Source of the DNA: CAZBDU01 sp964490725
GTDB lineage: Bacteria > Spirochaetota > Spirochaetia > SZUA-6 > DRHE01
Assembly (NCBI GenBank): GCA_964490725.1
Contig: CAZBDU010000011.1
Span: 1 to 64,000, forward strand
Direction of reading: 5' to 3'
DNA: 64,000 nt
Both the position numbers and the translations under genes were made by a program. Below the pieces are notes generated by a model. It had not been told where the DNA came from. It ran no database searches and saw only the letters and a list, made by a program, of their open reading frames with translations. This document shows positions 42,064 to 51,771 of this stretch, one piece after another (position 1 is the first letter of the stretch; each line of letters begins with the position of its first letter).

Positions 42064-44972
42064 CAGGTCTCCTCCGCGGGCAGCGCGACCACGGCCAGGG
42101 TCCCGCAGCCCCGTTCCGAGCTGAACGCCAGTGAGCCGCCGTGCTGGGCCAGGATGTTCTTCGCGATGTAGACGCCCAGGCCCGTGCCGCCGGCCGCTCG
42201 GCGGGTGGTGTAGAACCGCTCCCCGAGGCGGCCGATGTTCTCGGCCGGGATGCCGCCACCCTGGTCCTGGACTTCCACCAGGACGGTCCTTCCGTCCTCG
42301 CCGGGGCGGCTGCGCAGGGCGATTGCCTGGCCGCGGTCCGACAGGGCCTGGCAGGCGTTCAGCAGCAGGTTCACCACCACCTGCTCCATCAGCCGGGCGC
42401 TGCCCCGCACCGGCGGCAGCTGCGGGGCCAGCTCGAGGCAAAACCTTTCGGTGGCCTGCTTCAGCTGGCCGGAGGTCAGCTCCACGGCGGAGCGCAGGAC
42501 CGCGTTCACGTCCATGGATGTCAGGACCGGAAACGGGTCCTCGCGGCCGAAGCTCTGCAGCTCCCGGACGATCCCCTCGATGCGCCTGGCGTTGCGTTCG
42601 ATCTCGCCCAGGATCTCCGGCAGGGTCCGGCGAAACTCGGGGATGGGAAGACCGGCGATCAGGAGCTCCGAGCTTTCCGGGCCCAGGCTTTCCAGGATCG
42701 AGGCCAGAGCGGGGCAGGCCTTGTTCAGAACGGACACGTCATGGAGAATGGACCGGCCGGGGGTGGTCAGCTGGTGGGCCATCGCGGACAGGAGCACCCC
42801 CAGGGTGGTGAGCTTGTTGGTCTGCACCAGCCGCTGGTCCCGCTGCCTGGCTCGCTCCTCCCTGCTCTTGCGCAGGCTGATGTCCCGTACCACGATCACC
42901 TGGGCGGGTTTGCCGTGCCACAGCGTCTCCGCGCGGGTCAGCTCCACCGGTACGCCGGTGTCTGCCTTCGAGAGGAGCAGGCCCTCCAGGGGCTGCTCCT
43001 CCCCTGGATCGACCGGCTCCGAATGGGGGCCCGGCAGGCCGAGGGATGCGGGGTCCTGGAGGTCCTCCCTGCTCCACCCGGTGATCTCGCACATACGGCG
43101 GTTGACGTACACCGGCGCGCCGTCCTGCAGAATCAGCATGCCCTCCTGGATGCTCTCGGCGACCGTGCGCAAGCCGGCCTCGTGCTTCTTGATGGAGTGC
43201 AGCATGCGGTTGAAGCAGCGGGTCAGGAAACCGATCTCGTCGCCGAAATGGGGCCGCACCTTGACGTCCAGGTCCCCGGCGTCCGCCCGGCCCATGCCCT
43301 GGGCCAGCGCATGCAGCGGCCGGATCAGGTTGGCCCGGAAGAGCAGGGGAAACAGGAACAGGATGAGCAGGGCCGAGCAGAGGAGGATCAGGGCCAGCAC
43401 AGCCATGCGGTCGTGAAGATAGACGCCGAAGCCGGCCTCGTAGGATTCGAAGATCACCTCCGGCGCCGGGCTGGAGTAGGGGAGATCCCTGGAGAAGCGC
43501 AGCGGCCTGAGCGGAGCGTTTCCACCGGGATGGATCCCGGTCAACCGCGCTCCGAAGGCCGACGTGGTGCTGAGCGAACCCGGGTCGCGCCCCGTTGTGT
43601 TGGCCGTGGTGGAGTTGTACATCTGCACCGAGGCGTAGCGGCCCCGGGGATCTACCCGGGCGAAGCACATGGTGAAGGAACCGTCGCTCCGCAGGACCAG
43701 CTGAACCGTGTTCTCGTTGGGAAGGGACAGCTCCGGGAGGGCGAACCAGGTGATGGTCAGTGACTGCGGCCGGCTGTTCGCGAACACCCCTCCTCCGCGG
43801 GATGGGTCCAGGTTCATGATCACCGGCGCGATGGCGGGGTTGGGGCGGTAGCCGCCCCAGCCGTCCTCCGCGAGGCGCTCACCCAGATAAATCATGGGAC
43901 CGTGGAGCACGTGAATGCGCCGGTAGGGGCGCCCGAAGAAAGGGAAAGGAAACTGCGTATCCACGCTCGCCATTCCCTCGTGCTCGATCTCCAGCCTGCC
44001 TCCCAGCTGCATGTCCATGGTGTAGGGGGCCTCCTCGATGTCGTAGCTCTCTGAGGCGTTCGGTGTGAACCGGAATGACCGCCCGCTGGGCACCAGGCGG
44101 CGAGCGGAGTAGTCCGTCTCGGTGTAGCTGCCTACGAACACGGCCATGAGTCCCAGGAGCGCCAGAACGGGGATCAGGGCCAGCCCTGTCAGCTTGACCT
44201 GGAAGGTCGCAGCCTCGGCGGCGCGATTGAGATAGGTCACCACGAAGCTGAAATGGAACAGCAGAAAGGCGAGCCACACCAGATAGGTGGCCGGAGCCAG
44301 GGGCAGCAGCCCGTAGGCTATGAGCACGTATCCCAGCACGGCCACCCCGGGCAGCAGCATGTTCAGAGCCAGGGCCCTGGCGGTGGCTGCATGTTTGCCC
44401 ACCGGCCTGGCCAGGCGTGCCCACCAGGGGCGAAACTTCTCGCCGGAGAGGAAAACGGTCCGGCGCAGCAGGAGGAGCACCAGCAGCAGCACCTGCGCCC
44501 CGAAGGAAGCGTACAGCAGTATGTAGTAGGTCATGGTGAAGTCGAAGCGGCTCAGCCTCCACTGGAGAAACAGGAAGTTGTACACGGTCAGGGCCAGCAT
44601 CACGGCCGCCACGACCAGCGCGGACCCCACGACCAGGCGGGCCTCGCCGCGCTGGCGGCGCGGCAGGCGGGGGTAGAAGTACGCGAACAGGAGCAGCGAG
44701 ATGAGCGCCAGCGAGGGCCCCACCTGCTGCAGGAGCGGGACCGCCAGGTTCTTCAGGGTGCGCGGCTGCCAGTAGTAGCGTCTGGAGAACTCCAGCAGGG
44801 AAGAGAGGTCGAAGGCCGCCGCCCCGCAGAAGGCCAGGCCGAGAAACAGCGTGGCCCGGGACTTGCCCCTGCGGGTCAGAAGGTAGGTGGCGATGGCCAG
44901 AGCCAGGACCACAGTAGCCAGACGGATGATGGAGCAGGCGTCCAGGTTCAGCCAGGCCGGTAACAGATGCAC
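42063..44972 (-). CDS. Large membrane histidine kinase with external sensor domain
   Basis: 969 residues. The N-terminus has eight hydrophobic segments (about residues 10-275), the first seven resembling 7TM sensor kinases. A beta-rich external domain of some 230 residues follows, then a ninth segment, HAMP, PAS (ESIQEGMLILQDGAP), a HisKA box SAMAHQLTTPG and an HATPase domain (NLLLNACQAL, DQGGGIP, GTGLGVYIAKNIL). GTG 44972 was chosen from GGAGG six bases upstream. It hands phosphate to the NtrC-type regulator whose start it overlaps. The external domain recalls no family I can name. Confidence 0.88.
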   Translation of the reverse strand: MHLLPAWLNLDACSIIRLATVVLALAIATYLLTRRGKSRATLFLGLAFCGAAAFDLSSLLEFSRRYYWQPRTLKNLAVPLLQQVGPSLALISLLLFAYFYPRLPRRQRGEARLVVGSALVVAAVMLALTVYNFLFLQWRLSRFDFTMTYYILLYASFGAQVLLLVLLLLRRTVFLSGEKFRPWWARLARPVGKHAATARALALNMLLPGVAVLGYVLIAYGLLPLAPATYLVWLAFLLFHFSFVVTYLNRAAEAATFQVKLTGLALIPVLALLGLMAVFVGSYTETDYSARRLVPSGRSFRFTPNASESYDIEEAPYTMDMQLGGRLEIEHEGMASVDTQFPFPFFGRPYRRIHVLHGPMIYLGERLAEDGWGGYRPNPAIAPVIMNLDPSRGGGVFANSRPQSLTITWFALPELSLPNENTVQLVLRSDGSFTMCFARVDPRGRYASVQMYNSTTANTTGRDPGSLSTTSAFGARLTGIHPGGNAPLRPLRFSRDLPYSSPAPEVIFESYEAGFGVYLHDRMAVLALILLCSALLILFLFPLLFRANLIRPLHALAQGMGRADAGDLDVKVRPHFGDEIGFLTRCFNRMLHSIKKHEAGLRTVAESIQEGMLILQDGAPVYVNRRMCEITGWSREDLQDPASLGLPGPHSEPVDPGEEQPLEGLLLSKADTGVPVELTRAETLWHGKPAQVIVVRDISLRKSREERARQRDQRLVQTNKLTTLGVLLSAMAHQLTTPGRSILHDVSVLNKACPALASILESLGPESSELLIAGLPIPEFRRTLPEILGEIERNARRIEGIVRELQSFGREDPFPVLTSMDVNAVLRSAVELTSGQLKQATERFCLELAPQLPPVRGSARLMEQVVVNLLLNACQALSDRGQAIALRSRPGEDGRTVLVEVQDQGGGIPAENIGRLGERFYTTRRAAGGTGLGVYIAKNILAQHGGSLAFSSERGCGTLAVVALPAEET

Positions 44973-45124
44973 AGGCGCCTCCAGGCAGCTCTTGACAGGT
45001 GCTCCACAACTGGCTGCCGTTCCAGTATAGCGCACCCGGACCCGCCCTTGAAGGCGATGCCCGGGCGCGCCTGCGTTTCGGCCCTGCTGCGGCGGCGCAC
45101 ACCCCCGCGGCCTGCAGGGCCCCT

Positions 45125-45721
45125 CTATCTCCCCTGCCCGAAGTTGAACCCCGTCAGAAGGGAGATGCGCGGAATGCCGTCGCTGGGAGTCGGCACCACC
45201 GCGAGGTTCAGCGGGACGTACACCCCGCCGAAAGCGAAGGTCCAGCCTACGGCGTAGACCACCGAGACGCCGATACCCGCCTCCCCGGGGTTGGAGTGTC
45301 TCGTGCTCAGATTCGGCCCCAGGCCGAACTCCAGCCCTGCGCCGCTGCGGAAGCCGATCAGGAAGCTGAGCGAGGGAAGGATGATGTTCTGCTCCAGACC
45401 GCCCAACAGCAGTACCTCCTGGAGGGCAAAGTGGCTGCGCGTGCCGCCGATCCTGATCCGCTGCTCGAAGTTGACGCCGAACTGCATGATCACGGGGGAG
45501 TAGTCGCGTTCGCGGTCTGGAAAGACGCTCTGCACCGCTGCGTTGAAAGCCGCCGGGTCCGCCACGATCCAGGTGAGACCCACTCGGGGTCCAGCCACCA
45601 CCTGCAGCCTCCTCGGTGCGCCCTCCGCTTGAGCGGATCCGGGGGATTGAGGGTAGGCGCACAGAGCGCCGGCAAGGGCCAGCAGCGCCGCACCGGCCAG
45701 AATGTGCTTGAGCCTTTTCAT
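45125..45721 (-). CDS. Exported outer-membrane-protein-like protein
   Basis: 198 residues with a signal peptide (MKRLKHILAGAALLALAGAL, cleavage near AYPQS). The mature part has paired amphipathic strands (LQVVAGPRVGLTWIV, GVNFEQRIRIGG, SVVYAVGWTFAFGGVYVPLNLAVVP in pieces) and ends LLTGFNFGQGR, like an eight-stranded barrel. AGAGGAGGAAG precedes the ATG. It is 152 bases upstream of the kinase gene on the same strand, perhaps as an outer-membrane partner. Function unknown. Confidence 0.72.
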   Translation of the reverse strand: MKRLKHILAGAALLALAGALCAYPQSPGSAQAEGAPRRLQVVAGPRVGLTWIVADPAAFNAAVQSVFPDRERDYSPVIMQFGVNFEQRIRIGGTRSHFALQEVLLLGGLEQNIILPSLSFLIGFRSGAGLEFGLGPNLSTRHSNPGEAGIGVSVVYAVGWTFAFGGVYVPLNLAVVPTPSDGIPRISLLTGFNFGQGR

Positions 45722-46190
45722 GATTCTTCCTCCTCTATGGGACTGTCCAGCAGCCCTGGTTTGCTCCGATGATCGCGAAGCTGAGGCCGAGCTCTCCCCA
45801 GGGCGGGCGCCGCGGGCCGGCCTCTCGCTTGCCTCGATCGGGGTTTGCCGTGGGGGGGTTGCCGCGCGATTGCCGTCGCCCGGGAAGGCGCCGGCGGGCG
45901 CCCTCGGGCCTGCTTCCCTGCGCGCGGTTGTCGAGGCACGGCATGCTCCGACGGATCTTTCCATCCATGCACTTCCAGAGGCAATAACCGTGCCGGAGCC
46001 GCCTCTGATTAATTCATAGTATCGTAATGAATTGCGGCCCTAGAGGTTGCGGGCAGGGTGCAACCGCGGCTGCAAAGCCGTGGGCGGCTGCAACCTGTGT
46101 TGCGGTACGGGCAGGCGTCTGCGGAGCGGGTGCAGAGGTGCGAAGCTGGCGGGGCGGCGATCGAAGCGAGGAGCTGTCCAGGGATCCCGG
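45722..46190. other. Intergenic region with AT-rich inverted repeat
   Basis: About 470 bases without a gene. AATTCAT and ATGAATT (46011-46033) form a perfect 7-bp inverted repeat with 9 bases between, unusually AT-rich for this sequence. GC-rich imperfect hairpins with repeated TTGCGG/CTGCAA words follow up to 46110 and may end the asnB message. Confidence 0.4.
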
Positions 46191-47768
46191 CTAACGGGAG
46201 GCGCCGGATGCCTCCACTCCGCCGTCGCCGCGGAAATGCTCCGGCAGCCCGCCGGAGGCCGGGTCCGGCCGCTGCGCCCAGCGGCCGGTGTTGCGCAGGA
46301 TCTGCTCGGCGTTCGGGAAGATCTCGGTGAACAGCCGGTGATAGTAGATCTCCTCTTTCGAGCGCAGTGCCACCCCGGTGTAGCGGGCTCGATGCTCGGC
46401 GGCCTCCCGGTCGGAGAACAGCCCTTCGATCTCCCCGGGCAGCCTGCGGCTGATGCCCGTGCCCTCGTCGAACTGCTCCTTGGCCCGCCAGGTGATGCTC
46501 TGCGGGAGCCGGTCCTGGAACGAACGGCGGAGAATCCACTTCTCGATGGGCGCCCCTGCGGGGCGGCCGTCTCGGTGCAGCTTGTGCTGCACGGGGATTC
46601 TCTGCGCCAGCTCGATCATCTCCAGGTCGAGGAAGGGAACCCGGCCCTCGATGGAGTGCGCCATGGTAAGCCTGTCCACCCTCTGCAGGTTGATGTTGTG
46701 CAGAGCCGCAACCGAGCGCCTCAGCTCCCGGTTCAGGGCTCGGGGGTCTCGGATCTCCTTGTAGTAGGCGTACCCGCCGAACAGCTCGTCCGCTCCCTCG
46801 CCGGTCAGAATGACCTTTACGTACTCCGAGGCGAGGCGAGCCGTGAAGTAGCAGGGTACGGCGCTGCGCACCAGGTCCTGGTCGAAGGATTCCAGGAAGT
46901 AGATGATTTCCGGAAGCTTCCTCATCACCTCCCGCGGCGTGAGGACGTACTCGAAGTGGCGCGAGCCGATGCTCTTCGACACCGCCCGGGCCGCCTCCAG
47001 GTCGGAGCTGTCTTTCAGGCCAACAGAAAAGGTATGGAGGTCGGGCATCTCCTCGGCGGCGATTGCGGCAATGATGCTGCTGTCCAGCCCTCCGGAGAGG
47101 AAGGCGCCCAGGGGAACGTCGCTCATCAGCCGCTTGCGCACCGAACGTTCCAGAACGTCTCTGACCAGTCGCGCCGAGTGATCGGGGGCAAGGTCTTCCG
47201 GCTCCCGGGAAGGCAGATCGTGGAAACGATGGAACCCCCGCCCGGTGTGGAAGGAGCATCCCGGAGGGAACTCATCGACCCGCTCCTGGCGCTCCAGGCT
47301 CTTCAGCTCCGAGGTGAACAGCAGCGCTTCTTCCCGATTGGCTCCGACATACAGCGGCTTGATCCCGAGGGGATCGCGGGCCAGGAAAGCGTCCTCTCCG
47401 TCGACGATGCAGAAAGCGTACATGCCGTCGATGTGATGCATCATCCCGCTTCCGTGCTCCTCGTACAGGTGCACCAGCACTTCGCTGTCGTTGCGGGTCG
47501 AGAAGCGGTGGCGGTGGCGCAGCAGCTCGTACAGATCGGGAAAGTTGTAGATCTCGCCGTTGGCGACAACCGCCTTGCTGCCGTCCTCGTTGTAGATCGG
47601 TTGTTTGCCGCGGGCGGGATCCATGATGGACAGCCGGTTGTGTCCCAGGACGCCTTTCTCATGCAGGTACAGGCCGCGGTCGTCCGGGCCGCGATGCGCC
47701 ATTGCGTCCAGCATTCTGTTCACCCGCGGACGATCGTCTCGCCCCCACACTCCGCATATGCCACACAT
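46191..47768 (-). CDS. asnB: Asparagine synthetase (glutamine-hydrolysing)
   Basis: 525 residues. The N-terminal glutaminase starts MCGICGVWG (catalytic Cys2 after Met removal) with RHRGPDD-type AHRGPDD and NGEIYN; the synthetase domain has the PP-loop SGGLDSS (225-231), then TGEGADELFGGY. It forms asparagine from aspartate, glutamine and ATP. The length fits the E. coli-type AsnB. No strong ribosome site is visible. It is divergent from the mttB-like gene and probably independent of the catabolic block. Confidence 0.95.
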   Translation of the reverse strand: MCGICGVWGRDDRPRVNRMLDAMAHRGPDDRGLYLHEKGVLGHNRLSIMDPARGKQPIYNEDGSKAVVANGEIYNFPDLYELLRHRHRFSTRNDSEVLVHLYEEHGSGMMHHIDGMYAFCIVDGEDAFLARDPLGIKPLYVGANREEALLFTSELKSLERQERVDEFPPGCSFHTGRGFHRFHDLPSREPEDLAPDHSARLVRDVLERSVRKRLMSDVPLGAFLSGGLDSSIIAAIAAEEMPDLHTFSVGLKDSSDLEAARAVSKSIGSRHFEYVLTPREVMRKLPEIIYFLESFDQDLVRSAVPCYFTARLASEYVKVILTGEGADELFGGYAYYKEIRDPRALNRELRRSVAALHNINLQRVDRLTMAHSIEGRVPFLDLEMIELAQRIPVQHKLHRDGRPAGAPIEKWILRRSFQDRLPQSITWRAKEQFDEGTGISRRLPGEIEGLFSDREAAEHRARYTGVALRSKEEIYYHRLFTEIFPNAEQILRNTGRWAQRPDPASGGLPEHFRGDGGVEASGASR

Positions 47769-47843
47769 GAGGCTCAGACTACCACGTTGCCGCCGCAGCG
47801 GGTAGGAGGGCAGAAGCGATAAGAGCGGAAATTCGGCCGGCGG

Positions 47844-47872
47844 TTGATGGAATCAATCCTTTTGGATACACT
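47844..47872 (+). promoter_or_regulatory. Promoter of the mttB-methyltransferase pair
   Basis: TTGATG and TACACT are exactly 17 bases apart. A small inverted repeat TTGAT-N3-ATCAA overlaps the -35 box. The 24-bp palindrome of the downstream regulon is not present here. The leader to ATG 48067 would be about 190 bases. Confidence 0.55.
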
Positions 47873-48066
47873 CGGCTATACTCCGAGAGGCGAGGCACTC
47901 CAGACCTCGCGCCATGTCCCCGATACTCCCTGCAGTGGATGTGAGTGCGGAGAATACCCGTTGCCAGGGCGGCTTTGCGGTATTGCGGTGGCCCTTTTGC
48001 CTCGACCGGCAGGTCGGGATCCCTGTGGGGGCCCGAACCACCACGGACCTACGAAAGGAACACGGT

Positions 48067-49596
48067 ATGGAACCAAGTAACAGCCGGCCGCAGAACCTGC
48101 CGGCCTCTCTGTATCAGCCGCTCAAAGAGCACGAGGTGAAGACGATAGCCGCCGAGGCGATGCGGGTCCTCGAGCGGGGGGGCATTCAGGTGCACTCCGA
48201 CACGGCCAGAGACGCCCTGGGCAGCGCCGGGGCCGTCGTGGAGGAGGCGGATCGGATCGTCAAGCTGCCCCGCAGCCTGGTCGAGGACGCCGTGGCCTCC
48301 AACCCGTCCTCGGTGACCCTGTATTCGAGGGACGGCGGGCACGACGCGGTTCTGGAAGGGAAGCGGGTTCACTACGGCACCGGAGGAACCGCCATCTACG
48401 TGCTGGACCCGGCGACCGGAGAGCGGCGGCCTTCCACCACGGAGGACGTCATCTGGAATGCCCGCATGGTGGATATCCTGGAAAACATCCACGTCTTCAC
48501 CATCAACGTTTTTCCCAACGATATCGAGCGGAAGGACGAGATCGACGCCAACCGCTTCTTCCACGCCCTGGACAACACCACCAAGCACGTCATGGGAGGC
48601 GTCTACACCCTTTCCGGCTGCCGCCAGGCCGTGGACATCGCCGAGACGATCGCCGGAGGCGCCGACGCGCTGCGGGAGAAGCCGTTCGTCTCCTTCATTA
48701 CCCTGATCATCAGCCCTCTCAAGGTGGACCGCGACTACGGGGAGATGACCTGCTACTTCGCCGGCAAGGGGTTGCCCGTGGTGGTCCCGACCGAGCCAAT
48801 CTGCGGGACCACCTCCCCCGTCACCCTGGCCGGAAACGTGCTCACCCACGTCGCGGAGACTCTGGCAGGAATCGCCCTGGTGCAGAGCGTCCGCAGAGGT
48901 GCACCCGGAGTGTGCGGGAGCGTGGGCTCGATCACCAACCTCCAGACCATGAACCACGTGGGCGGGGCCATCGAGCGGGCCATGATCAACGCGGCGGTGG
49001 CGCAGGTGGCCCAACACCTCGAGCTGCCGCTGTATTCCACCGGCGGCACCAGTGATGCCCTGGACACGGACATTCAGGCCGCCTACGAGAGCGCCATGTC
49101 CAGCTTGCTGGTGGCCATGAGCGGCGCCAACTACATTCACGACATCGCCGGGTTGACGGAGTCGGACCTCACTGTTTCCTACGAAAAACTGGTCATGGAC
49201 AACGAGATCCTGGGTATGTGCCAGCGGGTGCTCCGGGGTATCGAGGTGTCCAGCGACACCCTGGCCGCGGACCTGATCATCGAAAAGGGTCCGGGAAGCG
49301 ACTACATGGCGGAAGAGCATACCGTGTCTCACATGCGGGGGGAGTTTTTCCATCCCAGGCTGGCCGTTCGGGAGAAGCGCGAGGAAGCGGATCCGCGGGA
49401 TCACGCGCTGGCCCGGGCCCGGGCCTTTGTGCGGGAACAGCTGCGGCGAGGCTGGGAATGCCGGATCGACAGCCCGCTGCGCGAGGAGATTCTGAGCCGG
49501 CACCCGGGAATCAGGTCCGCCTCCGGGCATATCCCGTCGGCGCCGGAAGCGCCCGTCCCATCGGGGGCCGCCCCTGGGGCCGGGAGGCAGGCATGA
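48067..49596 (+). CDS. mttB: MttB/trimethylamine methyltransferase-family protein (no pyrrolysine)
   Basis: 509 residues of the MttB superfamily of TIM-barrel corrinoid-dependent methyltransferases. Recognised by the order LYSRDGGHDAVLEG, HYGTGGTAIYVLD, the conserved middle (PICGTTSPVTLAGNV) and GSVGSITNLQTMN. The gene reads through without an in-frame TAG, so it belongs to the non-pyrrolysine branch, whose known members demethylate glycine betaine, carnitine or proline betaine. AAAGGAA precedes the ATG. The stop overlaps the next start (ATGA). No corrinoid protein gene lies beside it, which such enzymes need as methyl acceptor. Confidence 0.88.
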   Translation: MEPSNSRPQNLPASLYQPLKEHEVKTIAAEAMRVLERGGIQVHSDTARDALGSAGAVVEEADRIVKLPRSLVEDAVASNPSSVTLYSRDGGHDAVLEGKRVHYGTGGTAIYVLDPATGERRPSTTEDVIWNARMVDILENIHVFTINVFPNDIERKDEIDANRFFHALDNTTKHVMGGVYTLSGCRQAVDIAETIAGGADALREKPFVSFITLIISPLKVDRDYGEMTCYFAGKGLPVVVPTEPICGTTSPVTLAGNVLTHVAETLAGIALVQSVRRGAPGVCGSVGSITNLQTMNHVGGAIERAMINAAVAQVAQHLELPLYSTGGTSDALDTDIQAAYESAMSSLLVAMSGANYIHDIAGLTESDLTVSYEKLVMDNEILGMCQRVLRGIEVSSDTLAADLIIEKGPGSDYMAEEHTVSHMRGEFFHPRLAVREKREEADPRDHALARARAFVREQLRRGWECRIDSPLREEILSRHPGIRSASGHIPSAPEAPVPSGAAPGAGRQA

Positions 49597-50837
49597 TGAC
49601 GGTTCCGGGATCCCAGAAGACCTATGCGGACGCGGTGTCCGTCGGGTTGTACGACCTGTACGACGGCGGGTTGTCCGGCTCGCACGACAATATCCGCATC
49701 TATTGGGAAGACCAGATCCGGGGGATGCGGCTCCGGCCGTATCTGCGGAAGCTGGTGGAGCGCCGGAAGAAGGAACAGCGGAAGGTCCGCATCGCCGACC
49801 TCGGGTCCGGCTCCGGGGAAGGGCTGCGGCTGCTGACCTCCTGGAACCGCTCCAATGTGGACCTGGACCTCCACCAGGCCAAGGTTCTGCCGGCCGGCAT
49901 GGTGGAATCCTACGTCGGCTGCGACATCAGCGGGGCCATGGTGGAGCAGGGCAACCGCAACTTCCGCGATCTGGAACACGTGCGCTTCGTACAGGGTGAC
50001 TTTTCCCAGGGCTTCCCGCTCGCGGAGGAAGCGCCGTTCGACCTGTACTTCTGCACCTACGGATCGTTCTCGCACATCAGCGGGGAATCGATGGAACACC
50101 TGCTGACCGAGATGGTCGAGCATGCCCACAAGCGGGCTCTGATCGCGGGGGACTGGCTGGGGCGCTACTCCATCGAGTGGCCCTGCTACTGGAATTGCGA
50201 CGCGGACCAAATGCTGGACTATTCCATGAGCTACATGCCGGGCGCGGTGGGTGGCAACGGGGCGCCTGAGCACTTTCCCATGCGTTTCTGGACGGGGGAT
50301 GAGCTGAGGAGCATGGTCGAGAGGGTGGCGAGGAAGACCGGGGCCAGGATCCAGATCTCGGAGCTCTACGATTGCTCGATCTTCGTCGGCCGGCACGTCG
50401 ATACCCGCGAGTACAACGAGTGGGTGCGTCCGCTGCGCCGTGCGGTCAGCTCCCTGCACGAATCCAACGTGCGCACCGATCTGGAATGCCTCAGGGCGGA
50501 GGTGATCCCCGTCGACGGGAGCGATGAGCGGATCGGCCAGCTGGTGTCGCTGCAGTTCGCCTGGAACAGTCTCATCGACTACTGCCTGCTGCGCCTGGGG
50601 AAGCGTATTCCGCCGATGGACCTGGCCAACTGGCGGCAGTACCCCTCGGTCCTGCAGATGGGGATGGTCACCATGGACCGGATCATCGACACGGCTCACT
50701 GGGTGCAGATGGGAGACCCGCGGGCCAACATCATCGAGCCGCAGCTGGGCTACGCCCTGCGCGACCTGGAGATGGATTTCCAGCGGGGAAGGGGACAGGG
50801 GCATGCCCTGGTGGGCATCCTGGAGGTGCGGAAGTGA
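49593..50837 (+). CDS. SAM-dependent methyltransferase
   Basis: 414 residues. Motif I is visible as IADLGSGSGEG (67-77), followed by an acidic strand (YVGCDISG) and a QGDFSQGF segment, the class I Rossmann pattern. A 200-residue C-terminal part of unknown fold (NSLIDYCLLRLGKRIPPMDLANWRQ in pieces) follows. GGGAGG precedes the ATG at 49593, which overlaps the mttB stop by four bases, so the two proteins are made together. It may methylate the pathway substrate, a cofactor or a partner protein. No closer family was recognised. Confidence 0.8.
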   Translation: MMTVPGSQKTYADAVSVGLYDLYDGGLSGSHDNIRIYWEDQIRGMRLRPYLRKLVERRKKEQRKVRIADLGSGSGEGLRLLTSWNRSNVDLDLHQAKVLPAGMVESYVGCDISGAMVEQGNRNFRDLEHVRFVQGDFSQGFPLAEEAPFDLYFCTYGSFSHISGESMEHLLTEMVEHAHKRALIAGDWLGRYSIEWPCYWNCDADQMLDYSMSYMPGAVGGNGAPEHFPMRFWTGDELRSMVERVARKTGARIQISELYDCSIFVGRHVDTREYNEWVRPLRRAVSSLHESNVRTDLECLRAEVIPVDGSDERIGQLVSLQFAWNSLIDYCLLRLGKRIPPMDLANWRQYPSVLQMGMVTMDRIIDTAHWVQMGDPRANIIEPQLGYALRDLEMDFQRGRGQGHALVGILEVRK

Positions 50838-50883
50838 AGCGGCGCCGGGCAGTGGGGCTCAGCGCGTCCTGAGGAGCCGCATC

Positions 50884-51639
50884 TCAGGCGTCTTTGTGAA
50901 AGCCGTCACCATCGGCTGCGTACCTGCTCCAGTACTTCCTCACGTCGCCGATCAGCATGTCGATGTGCCTTTCGATGCGCTCTTCGGCGCGGTCCGGGTC
51001 GTGATTCTGCAATGCCTCCAGGATTTCCTTGTGGGAGGTCAGATACGGGGCGCCCACGCGCTGACGGAGTGCCTCGAACAGCTCCGATTGCTGGCGCAGC
51101 GTGGTGATGGTCTGATACAGCAGGCTGAGCACCTTGTTGCCGCAGGCTTCGGCGATCTTTGTGTGGAAGGCGACGTCCAGATCGGCGTGGCTCTTCGACT
51201 GCTGGTGGCGTTTTTCCCGCTCTTGGACAATCCGCTCCAGGCGGCTGAGCTGCTCGGGGGTGATCTTCTCGGCAGCCATCCGCACGATGGGGCGCTCCAG
51301 TGCCTTGCGGGCCTCCAGCACCATCAGGTACTTCTCCAGCACCTGAGAGTTCAGCACTTGCGTCAGCTGCTCGCTGAGCGGCCTTATCCTCAGCTCCTGC
51401 CGGTAGGTGTTCAGGAGAGACCGGCCTGCATCGGTGATGGTCCGGCCCCGGTTGCTCTGCTGCTTGGTGAGATACCCCTGTTTTTCCAGGCGGTTGAGCA
51501 TCCTGCCAACCGTGGAGGTACTGACGTGGATCTCCTTTTGTGCGAGAAGCTCCTCCAGGTTCCAGGCCCCCAGGGGCTCTTGCGCCTCCCGGATCACTTC
51601 CAGAACGGTGATCTCTCGGTTCGTGAATTGCCTGTTCAT
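50884..51639 (-). CDS. FCD-domain transcriptional regulator with unusual winged helix
   Basis: 251 residues. The C-terminal FCD domain (about 95-235) keeps the metal/ligand residues D155, H159 (DVAFHTKIAEACGN), H203 and H225. The N-terminus is not the usual GntR winged helix; it begins FTNREITVLEVIREAQEP with TSTVGRMLNRLEKQGYL and resembles the NrpR/RNase R-type HTH_12 domain. FCD proteins bind carboxylic acids and usually repress. It is the last gene of the amidohydrolase operon (132 bases after the flavoprotein gene), so it likely regulates itself and the three promoters that share the 24-bp palindrome. Confidence 0.82.
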   Translation of the reverse strand: MNRQFTNREITVLEVIREAQEPLGAWNLEELLAQKEIHVSTSTVGRMLNRLEKQGYLTKQQSNRGRTITDAGRSLLNTYRQELRIRPLSEQLTQVLNSQVLEKYLMVLEARKALERPIVRMAAEKITPEQLSRLERIVQEREKRHQQSKSHADLDVAFHTKIAEACGNKVLSLLYQTITTLRQQSELFEALRQRVGAPYLTSHKEILEALQNHDPDRAEERIERHIDMLIGDVRKYWSRYAADGDGFHKDA

Positions 51640-51771
51640 CCTGGGCTCTTCGTCCCCACTATCTCAAGGAATCGAAACAGTGGCAAGTAGCCCTTTCCCT
51701 GCGCCCCGCCATCGGAACGCTGCCATGCGGCTCTGTCCCATCTTCGCCCGCTGCCATGCCGGCGATTGCCC

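Noticed and set aside
46011..46110. A riboswitch before the exported protein at 45125
   Set aside because: The region has inverted repeats but no conserved core of any riboswitch class that I can recognise, and lies about 300 bases from the gene.
48067..49596. Pyrrolysine-containing trimethylamine methyltransferase
   Set aside because: No in-frame TAG is present; the frame runs from ATG to its end in TGA without interruption.
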